Positions 1 to 5,040 of a DNA stretch of 5,040 nucleotides are shown here, piece after piece. The notes under the pieces are model-generated. The model made no database searches, was not told where the DNA came from, and saw nothing but the letters and a program-made list of their open reading frames with translations. Location of the stretch: contig LKMM01000204.1 of assembly GCA_001563885.1 (NCBI GenBank), forward strand, positions 1 to 5,040, read 5' to 3'. The position numbers were made by a program, and so were the translations under genes. The first letter of the stretch is position 1. Every line of letters starts with the position of its first letter. Source of the DNA: Natrialbaceae archaeon B1-Br10_E2g27 (GTDB lineage Archaea; Halobacteriota; Halobacteria; Halobacteriales; Natrialbaceae).

Positions 1-119
1 CTGGTTGCCATGGATGGAGGGCAGGGGCGCACAGTAATAAGTTGCCCTATTATGGCGTTCTGAGAATATATGTGTGGTTATATTATTATATATACAACGG
101 TGATCCTCAGCCGGACTAA
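1..119. other. AT-rich intergenic region, possible promoter of an off-window gene
   Basis: No gene can be supported here. The stretch around 67-96 is strikingly AT-rich for this GC-rich window and lies directly after the stop codon of the 107-aa minus-strand gene. On the minus strand an ATG at 11-9 begins a frame (Met-Ala-Thr) that runs off the left edge. A TATA-like TTATTA (35-40) sits about 24-29 nt before it, the spacing expected for a leaderless haloarchaeal transcript. This is weak evidence for a further minus-strand gene starting at the edge. The AT-rich block could equally be the 3' end region of the 107-aa gene. Confidence 0.25.
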
Positions 120-443
120 TCAGAACTGGTATCGCCGTTCGTCGTCCATCGTTGGATACTGATTTGCGCCGGTCATCTCGTCGAAGGTCATGCCGGAGAG
201 ATACTCGTCGTAGGTTACGTCGAACCCTGACCGGAGATGAAAATCGAGCGTTCCCGTCTCGACTGTCGTCTGAAAAAGCATGTGGATCGCCCGCCGAACT
301 AGTTCGTCGGTTTCGTCCGGTTCGAGGACGGTCTCGAGCATCGCGAGTTCGTTTCGAGTCTGTCGGTCAAGCGGGACGGACAGTTCGTCATCGAAGGCAG
401 CGTAGGACTGTTCGATTTCCGCTGTCAGGTCCTCTAAGCTCAT
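120..443 (-). CDS. Small acidic haloarchaeal protein of unknown function (107 aa)
   Basis: I do not recognise this protein. It is a soluble, acidic 107-residue product with no signal peptide or membrane segment. Residues 1-60 look mostly helical, including a heptad-like stretch (about 30-60, with DELVRRAIHMLFQ). A mixed region with many Asp, Tyr and Met residues follows (66-107, including LDFHLRSGFDVTYDEYLSGM). Acidic composition and G/C-rich third positions support it as a real gene over the plus-strand frame across the same bases. The ATG at 443 is the first in frame and the stop is TGA at 120-122. Only a poor TATA-like CCTAAC (about 468-474) lies at the usual distance upstream. It is downstream of and on the same strand as the cofD operon, but the repeat-filled gap suggests separate transcription. 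The helix-rich N-terminus could mediate dimerisation or DNA binding, but no diagnostic motif is visible. Confidence 0.7.
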   Translation of the reverse strand: MSLEDLTAEIEQSYAAFDDELSVPLDRQTRNELAMLETVLEPDETDELVRRAIHMLFQTTVETGTLDFHLRSGFDVTYDEYLSGMTFDEMTGANQYPTMDDERRYQF

Positions 444-530
444 GTAGACTCTCTGGTGGGCCCGGTGGTTAGGCCTTTCTGGTTGCGCGCGGTCACGAAC
501 GTACTAGTACTCCGCCAAGCGTCGACTGAT

Positions 531-608
531 ACGGTCTGTTGTAATTCTTTACCGGTGATCGACCCGAACGGGGCGGCGATCACCGGTAAAACGTTATAAC
601 GATCCGTG
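531..608. mobile_element. Palindromic element B, nested in element A, flanked by TGAT repeats
   Basis: This segment is absent from the second copy of element A and is bounded by TGAT on both sides (527-530 and 609-612), as a 4-bp target duplication would be. It is itself an imperfect palindrome: 531-560 and the reverse complement of 578-607 agree at 23 of 30 positions, around a 17-nt GC-rich loop (561-577). The inner 13 bp (TTTACCGGTGATC, 548-560, against 578-590) pair perfectly, and the outermost ACGG/CCGT match too. It has no reading frame, so any mobilisation would need a transposase in trans. Alternatives are an IS200/IS605-type mechanism, where TGAT would be the cleavage-site tetranucleotide and not a true duplication, or a TGAT-mediated deletion in the other copy. 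The second is less likely because the copy without B forms a continuous palindrome across the junction. Confidence 0.7.
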
Positions 609-650
609 TGATGGGTCGAACCGACACCCGCCGACTGGTTCGACCCATCA
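609..650 (-). terminator. Perfect 14-bp hairpin after the cofD operon, possible 3'-end structure
   Basis: The transcript of the cofD operon would run into this stem (609-622 paired with 637-650, 14-nt loop) about 28 nt after the stop codon at 678-680. A strong hairpin at this site could define or protect the mRNA 3' end. There is no clear U-run after it, and archaeal termination depends mainly on U-runs, so a terminator role is only possible. The hairpin is part of repeat element A and may have no function in termination. Confidence 0.25.
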
Positions 651-677
651 GTTCAGGCTTGCCAAAGCACCAGACGA

Positions 678-1430
678 CTACGGAGCGGCTTCGGTGAGGA
701 GATGTCGGTCGACTGCAGCTCTCACTCGCTCGAGAACTGCAGGGTTGTCACTCGGACGGCCGACGCTTACCGCATCAGCGCCGTAGTCGGCGTACTCGCA
801 GACAGTGTCGTCGTCGCGAACGCCGTTGTTGGCGATGACGTACAGCTCGCTTCCCTCACATACTTCGGCGATCGACGATTCGGTATCCATCGCATCGACG
901 TGGACGAACGCGCCGCCGGCGTCTTCGATCGTCGCTGCGACGCGAGCCAGATCGACTCCCGGGACCTCGGCTCTGACTTTCACGCCGACCGTCGCCCCGG
1001 TTTCACTCGCCTGACAAACGTAGCTATGCAGTCGGTCAGCGTCCGCGAGCAACGTTTCACCACAGCCGACCGCACACAGTTCTTCTTGTCTGCAATGGGC
1101 GTTGATCTCTATGTACGCGCCACGGTCACGGCAGATCCGTGCAGCCTCGACAACCGGCTCGAGCGTCGCGGAGCGAACGTTGACCGCCGGTTGGATGGGG
1201 ACGTCCTCGAGTGCGGCCAGTTGGCTCTCGATGAACGCGAGCGGATCGGCCGGAAGGAATTCGGTTCGATCGCGTGCGAGGAGCTTGCGAGCGGCCGCTC
1301 TCGAATCCTCGTCGAGTGCGATACCGCCGAGGACGCCACCGCCGGCGTAGGCGGCTCCCGCAGCCGCCCACTCGGCGTCCGCCTCGCCGCTGAGACTCGC
1401 TAAGACGAGCGGTGGGTCAAACGCGACCAT
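678..1430 (-). CDS. Dihydrouridine synthase-like TIM-barrel flavoprotein (MJ0144-like), co-transcribed with cofD
   Basis: This 250-aa protein has the order of landmarks of the FMN-binding Dus/dihydroorotate-dehydrogenase barrels. INAHCR (109-114) stands where Dus enzymes carry Asn-x-x-Cys with the catalytic cysteine. VKVR (150-153) gives the conserved active-site lysine, and FVHVDAMD (175-182) a conserved histidine. IANNGV (199-204) and GADAVSVGR (217-225) would bind the FMN phosphate. Haloarchaeal homologs are usually annotated as tRNA-dihydrouridine synthases. However, the protein ends with the barrel and lacks the C-terminal helical RNA-binding domain of true Dus proteins (typically over 300 aa), and the active site reads NAHC-R, not NxGC-P. 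Extra cysteines at 119 and 123 lie close to Cys113. The ATG at 1430 is 2 nt after the cofD stop, so the two are surely one transcript. The FMN-type fold is fairly secure; the substrate is not. I infer that a small-molecule reductase role in F420 synthesis is as plausible as tRNA modification. Confidence 0.85.
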   Translation of the reverse strand: MVAFDPPLVLASLSGEADAEWAAAGAAYAGGGVLGGIALDEDSRAAARKLLARDRTEFLPADPLAFIESQLAALEDVPIQPAVNVRSATLEPVVEAARICRDRGAYIEINAHCRQEELCAVGCGETLLADADRLHSYVCQASETGATVGVKVRAEVPGVDLARVAATIEDAGGAFVHVDAMDTESSIAEVCEGSELYVIANNGVRDDDTVCEYADYGADAVSVGRPSDNPAVLERVRAAVDRHLLTEAAP

Positions 1431-1432
1431 CG

Positions 1433-2425
1433 TTAGCTGACGAGATCGATAGCCGCGTCGACCGCTGCGATAACTCGAGCGGCGTCGTCTGGACCGTCGA
1501 TCGTAATGTCGGTCTGGATGGTCGGGCGGTCGAACTCGGTGTCGTCGTCGGTGTCGGTAATAAACGCATCGGCGAACGGATAGGCGGTGGCAAGTCCCTT
1601 TGTACTTGGTTCGGCGTTGACTGCACGCATCAGGTCGTCTGCGGGTCCCGAAAAGACGTCGTCGCCAATAAACGGTGAGACGGCAATGACGGTCGTCTTC
1701 GAAAGCGCTTCGGCGACGCCGGGCAGGGCAAGCATCGGCCCGATGCTGGTCACCGGGTTAGACGGGCCGATAACGACCGTCTGTTCGAGTGCCTCGAGGA
1801 CGCCCGGGGCAGGTTCGGCCGTCGACGAGCCTCGGAACTCGACGGTTTCGACGGTCGGTTCGCCGCGGTGGGCCACCCAGTATTCCTGGAAGTGCATCGT
1901 TCCGTCGTCGGTGTGGACGAGGCTGGCGACGGGATCGTTGCTCATCGGCAAGATATCGATGCTGAGGCCGAACGTTTCGGCGAGTCGGTCAGTTACCTCG
2001 CTTAACGACTGTCCCTGATCTATGAGACTGGTCCGCGTGATGTGGACGGCACGGTCACGGTCGCCGATCGTCATGAACTCGGCGATACCCGAAAACCGCC
2101 GCCAGTTGGCGAGTTCTCGCCCAGCGGTCTGTTTAGAGTCAGGCAGGTACTGTGGGCCGGTTGGGAGACCAGCGGCGTTTGCGAGATCGACCAGCGCCTC
2201 GTTGGTCCGGTGTGTGTCGCCGTCGATCCCCCACCAGGTTTCTCGGTCGAGAATCCCACCACCCTGAAAGAGCACGGTATCGATATCGGGACAGACGAAC
2301 AGCCCCCCGAGTTCGATGTCGTCACCGGTGTTCGCGACGATGGTGGTGTCCTCCGGCGAGAACGCACGCCCGGCCCCGTCGAGTAACTTCGGTGTTCCAG
2401 TGCCACCGGAGAGAAACGTTACCAT
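1433..2425 (-). CDS. cofD: 2-phospho-L-lactate transferase CofD (coenzyme F420 biosynthesis)
   Basis: CofD joins the side chain of an activated guanosine diphospho-compound (lactyl-2-diphosphoguanosine, or the phosphoenolpyruvyl form in the revised pathway) to FO, giving F420-0 or dehydro-F420-0 and GMP in the cytoplasm. The 330-aa length is normal for archaeal CofD. Family signatures are clear: GGTGTPKLLDG (7-17), the nucleotide/metal-site NTGDD (32-36), GLFVCPDIDT (41-50), PMSNDPV (160-166) and GPSNPVTSIGP (220-230). The C-terminal part has typical haloarchaeal Asp runs (291-295). The ATG at 2425 puts the N-terminal beta strand and glycine loop at the protein start, as expected. It follows the ligase-like gene by 85 nt and has its own TATA-like box, so it probably begins a two-gene operon with the TIM-barrel flavoprotein downstream. 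No truncation or missing motif is seen. Confidence 0.97.
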   Translation of the reverse strand: MVTFLSGGTGTPKLLDGAGRAFSPEDTTIVANTGDDIELGGLFVCPDIDTVLFQGGGILDRETWWGIDGDTHRTNEALVDLANAAGLPTGPQYLPDSKQTAGRELANWRRFSGIAEFMTIGDRDRAVHITRTSLIDQGQSLSEVTDRLAETFGLSIDILPMSNDPVASLVHTDDGTMHFQEYWVAHRGEPTVETVEFRGSSTAEPAPGVLEALEQTVVIGPSNPVTSIGPMLALPGVAEALSKTTVIAVSPFIGDDVFSGPADDLMRAVNAEPSTKGLATAYPFADAFITDTDDDTEFDRPTIQTDITIDGPDDAARVIAAVDAAIDLVS

Positions 2426-2447
2426 GGTTTATGTATTCGAACGGGAG

Positions 2448-2454
2448 TACTTAA
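2448..2454 (-). promoter_or_regulatory. TATA-like box of the cofD operon
   Basis: On the minus strand TTAAGTA lies 22 nt before the cofD ATG, placing its centre about 26 nt upstream of the start codon. That spacing fits a leaderless haloarchaeal transcript starting at or next to the ATG. No Shine-Dalgarno sequence is present in between, in line with leaderless initiation. It sits in the 85-bp gap after the ligase-like gene. Confidence 0.5.
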
Positions 2455-2510
2455 TCGCTATCGCCATACGAACAGATCCAGCCCAGAAGGTAGCGGATAA
2501 ATCGGCCAAA

Positions 2511-4061
2511 TCAGTCACCAATCCAGTCGGCGAAACTCCCCTCGAGTAGCGTTTCGCGCTGTCTGGTGACGTACTCGTGTTGCATCGTTTCGATTGCTGT
2601 CTCGAGGTCCGTGCCGTCTTCGAGTTCCGATCGAACCCGCTCGTACTTCCAGCGGGCGGGTGTCACACCCTGTCTGACGCGGCGTCTGAGCGGATAGAGG
2701 TACTTTGCGGCCTGTTCGTCGGTTAGCCCACGACCGACGAGGCCGTCTTCGGCGTGAGCCAACAGGTCCTCATAGAGTGTGAGCGAATCAGTGGTCTCTT
2801 TGCCGTCGTTCGTAATCCAGGAGAGATCAGCCTCGAGTCCGTCACACATTGCGGCATAGAAGTTCTCGCGGGCGAGTTCCCACTCGAGTTCGACGACGGG
2901 ATGGTCGAGTCGGGTGACACTCTCGAGGAGGCCGGCGAAGGCGGCGAGGAAGGCGATGCTGTCACGAACGGTCGGCTGTGCGGAGATTGGACGGAACTCG
3001 ATTCGGGCGTTTGCATCCGAGCGCGTCGGGCCGCCGAAGACGGGACGAACCCACCGCCAGTAGGTGCCGTGTTTCTGCCGGAAGTGAGGAAACTGATCGT
3101 CGAATCGGTTGCCCGACTCGACCGGCATCGGCACGATGTCGTCGTCTGTTGCGATCCGATCGATGGCATCCTCGACGGTGTCGAGATCTCGCGGGAAGCG
3201 TACCTTCCCTGCACCTGCGGTGGGGTCGTTCAGTACGGTTTCGAAAACGCTGATTCGATGTTCCATCCACGCCTCCTCGAGAATGTGCTCGGCTGGAACG
3301 TCGTCGTACAGCGAGGGTGGGAAAAACGGCGAGTTGACCCCAAGTGCAAGCAGCGGGCCGGCGATCCGGAGTGCGTAGTTGAAATACAGCGGGAGGTCGG
3401 GTGCGTGGGGAACTTGATAGTGGGGCTGGATCGACGTGATGAGGCTCTCGGGCATGACCGTCTCGGCCTGGACGGAGACGTTCGGCGCGTCGACGACCAT
3501 ACCAGCGGCTTCGGCTCCCTCGGTGTTTGCCATCGCGTGATAGCGTGCCGAATCGCTCATGTTGGTCGCGATCCGAATCAGTCGCTCTCTGCCCTCCTCG
3601 TCGGTTACGCTCCGTTCGACGCTGTCGGCGAGATAGGAACGGGCGTCTTCGCCTTCGGGTGCGATCGTCCAGAGCCCATCGCTGACCAGCCACATCCCCT
3701 CAGACCGGGTCACCTCGAGTGCCGTCTGGAGTCGGGCTTTGATCTCTGACTCCTGGGCCCGAAGCCCGTAGGCGTTTAGCGGCTGTGGACTGGCCGTCAT
3801 CTCGGCGTTGTGTAGTCCCAGTTCCTTCTCGAAGCCGATGAGTTCAAGAAGCCGGCGGGGCACTCGACACAGTGATGTCCCGTCGTCTCTGACCGCATAG
3901 AACTCATACTCGAAGCCGATCATCGCCTGTGGATTGTCGAACGCTCCCGCTGAAATGGCCTCTTTGATCACCTCGGCCTCGGCTTCGGCGTGCTGGCAGA
4001 ACGCTTCGGCATCAACCGAGAGCACGTCTGCAACCCGCACCGCGAGTTCCTCCTCTGGCAT
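2511..4061 (-). CDS. Glutamate-cysteine ligase-like (GCS2 superfamily) protein, 516 aa
   Basis: The protein resembles the carboxylate-amine / glutamate-cysteine ligase superfamily, which makes gamma-glutamyl amide bonds using ATP. Visible signatures are IGFEYEF (48-54), equivalent to the metal-binding GxExE strand near the N-terminus; HNAEMTASPQPLN (84-96); SIQPHYQVP (210-218); SPFF (244-247); HGTYWRWVRP (331-340); and ARIEFRPISAQPT (352-364), which resembles the C-terminal Arg/Glu-rich motif ending in Pro-Thr. The C-terminus (about 400-516) is helical and charged. At 516 aa it is longer than the compact GshA/YbdK-type enzymes of about 370 aa, so it is probably a distinct haloarchaeal subfamily. 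Haloarchaea accumulate gamma-glutamylcysteine as a thiol, so that reaction is one candidate; the substrate cannot be read from sequence. The ATG at 4061 follows a good TATA box (4087-4093). It precedes cofD on the same strand but has its own promoter. Family assignment is fairly confident, exact reaction uncertain. Confidence 0.8.
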   Translation of the reverse strand: MPEEELAVRVADVLSVDAEAFCQHAEAEAEVIKEAISAGAFDNPQAMIGFEYEFYAVRDDGTSLCRVPRRLLELIGFEKELGLHNAEMTASPQPLNAYGLRAQESEIKARLQTALEVTRSEGMWLVSDGLWTIAPEGEDARSYLADSVERSVTDEEGRERLIRIATNMSDSARYHAMANTEGAEAAGMVVDAPNVSVQAETVMPESLITSIQPHYQVPHAPDLPLYFNYALRIAGPLLALGVNSPFFPPSLYDDVPAEHILEEAWMEHRISVFETVLNDPTAGAGKVRFPRDLDTVEDAIDRIATDDDIVPMPVESGNRFDDQFPHFRQKHGTYWRWVRPVFGGPTRSDANARIEFRPISAQPTVRDSIAFLAAFAGLLESVTRLDHPVVELEWELARENFYAAMCDGLEADLSWITNDGKETTDSLTLYEDLLAHAEDGLVGRGLTDEQAAKYLYPLRRRVRQGVTPARWKYERVRSELEDGTDLETAIETMQHEYVTRQRETLLEGSFADWIGD

Positions 4062-4086
4062 ACTCCCCTCTGGGAGGGCGAACGCC

Positions 4087-4093
4087 TTTAAAA
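4087..4093 (-). promoter_or_regulatory. TATA box of the glutamate-cysteine ligase-like gene
   Basis: Minus-strand TTTTAAA, close to the haloarchaeal TATA consensus, is centred about 29 nt before the ATG at 4061, implying a leader of only a few nucleotides. It lies in the 117-bp gap shared with the divergent plus-strand gene at 4179. The short palindrome CTCCC-CTCT-GGGAG (4063-4076) lies between the box and the ATG and might affect initiation. Confidence 0.65.
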
Positions 4094-4178
4094 CCTGTCA
4101 CTCCTCCCGCCTGAGAACGGCTACAGCCTCGAGCAAATCAATTGCACAAAACACAATCTCCCTCGGAAAAGGGCCAGT

Positions 4179-4472
4179 ATGATTCGGCAAGCGATCATTT
4201 CATCGCTCGTTACTGGTGCTGTCGCCGGCGTGGCGATCGAACTCGAGCGCACGCGCGAGGAAACCGACGAAACACGACGAGTCCGCTACAGCGCCGACCC
4301 GATCGCCGACGACCCCGACGCGTTCACAGACTACGTCCTCGAGCGACGGGGTGTCGAACTCACCGACCCGAGCGACGCTCGAGAACTGGAGTCCGATACC
4401 GACGGCCGGATTAGCTACCTTCGGTACGACGGCGAGTGGCATCGAGTGGGGGTCGACGAGTTCGCCGTCTAG
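4179..4472 (+). CDS. Small haloarchaeal protein of unknown function with a hydrophobic N-terminus (97 aa)
   Basis: I do not recognise this protein. Residues 5-20 (AIISSLVTGAVAGVAI) form a short hydrophobic Gly/Ala-rich stretch, long enough for a weak membrane anchor or an amphipathic helix, followed by a charged Arg/Glu segment (21-36). The rest is a very acidic soluble domain ending in a probable beta hairpin (RISYLRYDGEWHRVGVDEF, 77-95). Acidic composition and G/C third positions support coding in this frame. The ATG at 4179 is the only sensible start. No convincing TATA box is seen, only an A-rich patch (4145-4155) at about the right distance, and a purine-rich GGAAAAGGG (4165-4173) just before the ATG is at most a weak ribosome-binding site. 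It is divergent from the ligase-like gene. Its TAG stop (4470-4472) falls inside repeat element A, so the C-terminus may have been set by that insertion. Confidence 0.7.
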   Translation: MIRQAIISSLVTGAVAGVAIELERTREETDETRRVRYSADPIADDPDAFTDYVLERRGVELTDPSDARELESDTDGRISYLRYDGEWHRVGVDEFAV

Positions 4473-4556
4473 TACTCCGCCAAGCGTCGACTGATGGGTC
4501 GAACCGATACCCGCCGACTGGTTCGACCCATCAGTTCAGGCTTGTCAAAGCACTAG
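4469..4556. repeat. Palindromic element A, copy 2 (intact)
   Basis: This 88-bp element is one long imperfect palindrome. Arm 4469-4505 agrees with the reverse complement of 4520-4556 at 30 of 37 positions, around a 14-nt loop (4506-4519). The inner 16 bp (ACTGATGGGTCGAACC) and the outer CTAGT/ACTAG pair perfectly; the mismatches lie between. It is a near-identical, same-orientation copy of 504-530 plus 613-670. The left end overlaps the stop codon of the 97-aa gene. CTAG, rare in haloarchaeal DNA, is found at both ends and could be a 4-bp target duplication of the kind some IS5-family elements make. No reading frame is present, so a non-autonomous MITE-like or REP-like repeat is likely. It could also shape the mRNA 3' end of the 97-aa gene. 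Confidence 0.85.
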
Positions 4557-4709
4557 TGGGTCCATGGCATCGATTGTTACATCCTCGAGAGCGATTGAGA
4601 GCTTGGGAATACTGACCTACGGGGAAACCTCGAGCCGGTATACGTGGTCTCCACGCCTACATCTCACCTGACCAGAACGTATTCCACTCTAGTTGGACTA
4701 CTGGCATGT

Positions 4710-4943
4710 ATGGTCCCAAAACCGCCCCTTCAACCGTTCGGCTCCGTCTGCAAGCGCTACGGGCCAGGGCGACTTCCCCGCGCTGACCGACGCGACATCG
4801 GTGCCGGCTACGCCGCAGCCTCCGGCGCACTCGCGCTTGCGGTCGCCTACGCTATCGCCAACTTCGCCCTGTCGACGCTCGGCGTCCAGTCGGATTTCGT
4901 CGACCCGTTCTGGGGGTTGTGTAACTGTTACGAAATTCAGTAA
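4710..4943 (+). pseudogene. Truncated membrane-protein-like gene (5' part only)
   Basis: The frame opening with ATG at 4710 encodes a basic N-terminus (residues 1-30, ending ADRRDIG) and then one probable membrane helix (about 33-58, YAAASGALALAVAYAIANFA), followed by GVQSDFVDPFWG. From about 4785 to 4912 the codons are typical haloarchaeal, nearly always G or C in the third position. After Trp-Gly (4909-4914) the frame continues for only nine codons with poor codon use (TTG TGT .. TGT .. ATT) to a TAA at 4941-4943. This looks like a gene cut off near 4913, with the stop supplied by foreign sequence. The first 20 codons are less typical, so the true start is uncertain; an in-frame GTG at 4644 is less likely. 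I do not recognise the family. A short intact membrane protein is the alternative. Confidence 0.45.
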
Positions 4944-5040
4944 GATTTAGTAGTAGTCAGTACTGATTCAACGACCACTTTCACTATGGTTGGCGAATAT
5001 TTTTCTTCGTGGTGGTTGTAGTAGGTTCTGTCACGATGAC
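4913..5040. other. AT-rich non-coding segment after the truncated gene, possible end of a mobile element
   Basis: Base composition drops sharply here compared with the preceding 130 bp. The segment contains the palindrome GTAACTGTTAC (4921-4931) and a near-perfect inverted repeat (CAACGACCAC at 4969-4978 with GTGGTGGTTG at 5009-5018, one mismatch). A run of T lies around 4999-5004, and an ATG at 5036 could start a gene beyond the edge. The sharp boundary and inverted repeats would suit the terminus of an insertion sequence, but no transposase is visible and I cannot match the end to a known family. Confidence 0.3.

Larger units (their letters stand above)
504..670. repeat. Palindromic element A, copy 1, interrupted by element B
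   Basis: Two blocks here match the intact copy at 4469-4556 in the same orientation. Bases 504-530 are identical to 4469-4495 (27/27). Bases 613-670 match 4496-4553 at 56 of 58 positions, the two differences being C here for T there (625 and 662). Between the blocks lies extra sequence (531-612) that the other copy lacks. The inner stem survives because TGAT is present on both sides of the extra sequence: 609-622 (TGATGGGTCGAACC) pairs perfectly with 637-650 around a 14-nt loop. The right terminus has decayed (CCAG at 671-674 where copy 2 has TAGT). The element starts a few bases after the stop codon of the TIM-barrel gene. It has no coding capacity and resembles a non-autonomous MITE-like or REP-like element. 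Confidence 0.85.

Noticed and set aside
637..654. GGTTCGACC in the palindrome resembles a tRNA T-loop
   Set aside because: The flanking bases do not form a 5-bp T stem around a 7-nt loop, and no acceptor, D or anticodon arm is present. The match arises from the long hairpin.
702..1403. Plus-strand open frame (233 aa) opposite the TIM-barrel gene
   Set aside because: The minus-strand protein has the full set of Dus-like motifs and is coupled to cofD. The plus-strand frame has no motif and is a by-product of codon bias.
2962..3693. Minus-strand frame (243 aa) overlapping the ligase-like gene in another frame
   Set aside because: The product is extremely Arg-rich, unlike acidic haloarchaeal proteins, which is typical of an out-of-frame reading of GC-rich DNA.
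2754..3749. Long plus-strand open frame (331 aa) opposite the ligase-like gene
   Set aside because: It is antisense to a gene with clear family motifs and a good TATA box. Long antisense frames are normal in GC-rich haloarchaeal genes, and this one has no recognisable domain.
504..4556. CRISPR array or composite transposon formed by the two repeats
   Set aside because: There are only two copies, 4 kb apart, with ordinary metabolic genes and no transposase or cas gene between them. Direct repeats around the block are noted, but no transposon claim is supported.
4644..4709. Upstream GTG start for the right-hand truncated gene
   Set aside because: The added 22 residues have poor haloarchaeal codon use and composition, and the ATG at 4710 is a simpler start.

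Overview
The window looks like a chromosomal stretch from a halophilic archaeon (class Halobacteria). The GC content is high, the third codon position strongly favours G/C, the proteins are rich in Asp and Glu, CTCGAG-type words are common, and the promoters carry archaeal TATA boxes about 25-30 nt before start codons that have almost no leader. A coenzyme F420 gene (cofD) fits this. I cannot name a genus.

Layout, left to right. Positions 1-119 are AT-rich and intergenic. A 107-aa acidic protein of unknown function lies on the minus strand (120-443). It is followed by a gap of about 230 bp that is almost filled by nested palindromic repeats (504-670). Next come three minus-strand genes that fill most of the window, in transcription order: a 516-aa glutamate-cysteine-ligase-like protein (4061-2511) with its own TATA box; cofD (2425-1433), which makes the F420 side chain and also has its own TATA box; and a 250-aa flavoprotein-like TIM barrel of the dihydrouridine synthase type (1430-678), only 2 nt after cofD and so clearly co-transcribed. 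A divergent plus-strand gene (4179-4472) encodes a 97-aa protein of unknown function. Its stop codon lies inside a second copy of the palindromic repeat (4469-4556). The right end holds the start of a membrane-protein-like reading frame (4710-4943) whose haloarchaeal codon pattern stops abruptly near 4913, where AT-rich sequence begins. This suggests a gene cut off by an insertion or rearrangement.

The metabolic core is the cofD operon. CofD transfers the phospho-carboxylate side chain to FO. Its partner has the landmarks of an FMN-dependent C=C reductase but lacks the C-terminal RNA-binding region of true tRNA dihydrouridine synthases. A role in F420 maturation, such as reducing a dehydro-F420 intermediate, is therefore an attractive hypothesis. 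The ligase-like protein upstream could supply gamma-glutamyl chemistry, either for gamma-glutamylcysteine or, more speculatively, for the F420 tail.

The most unusual structure is the repeat system. Element A is an 88-bp imperfect palindrome present twice in direct orientation about 4 kb apart, bracketing the F420 block. The left copy is interrupted by a different palindrome of about 78 bp (element B), flanked by a 4-bp TGAT duplication. Comparison with the uninterrupted right copy makes this look like one small hairpin element inserted into another.
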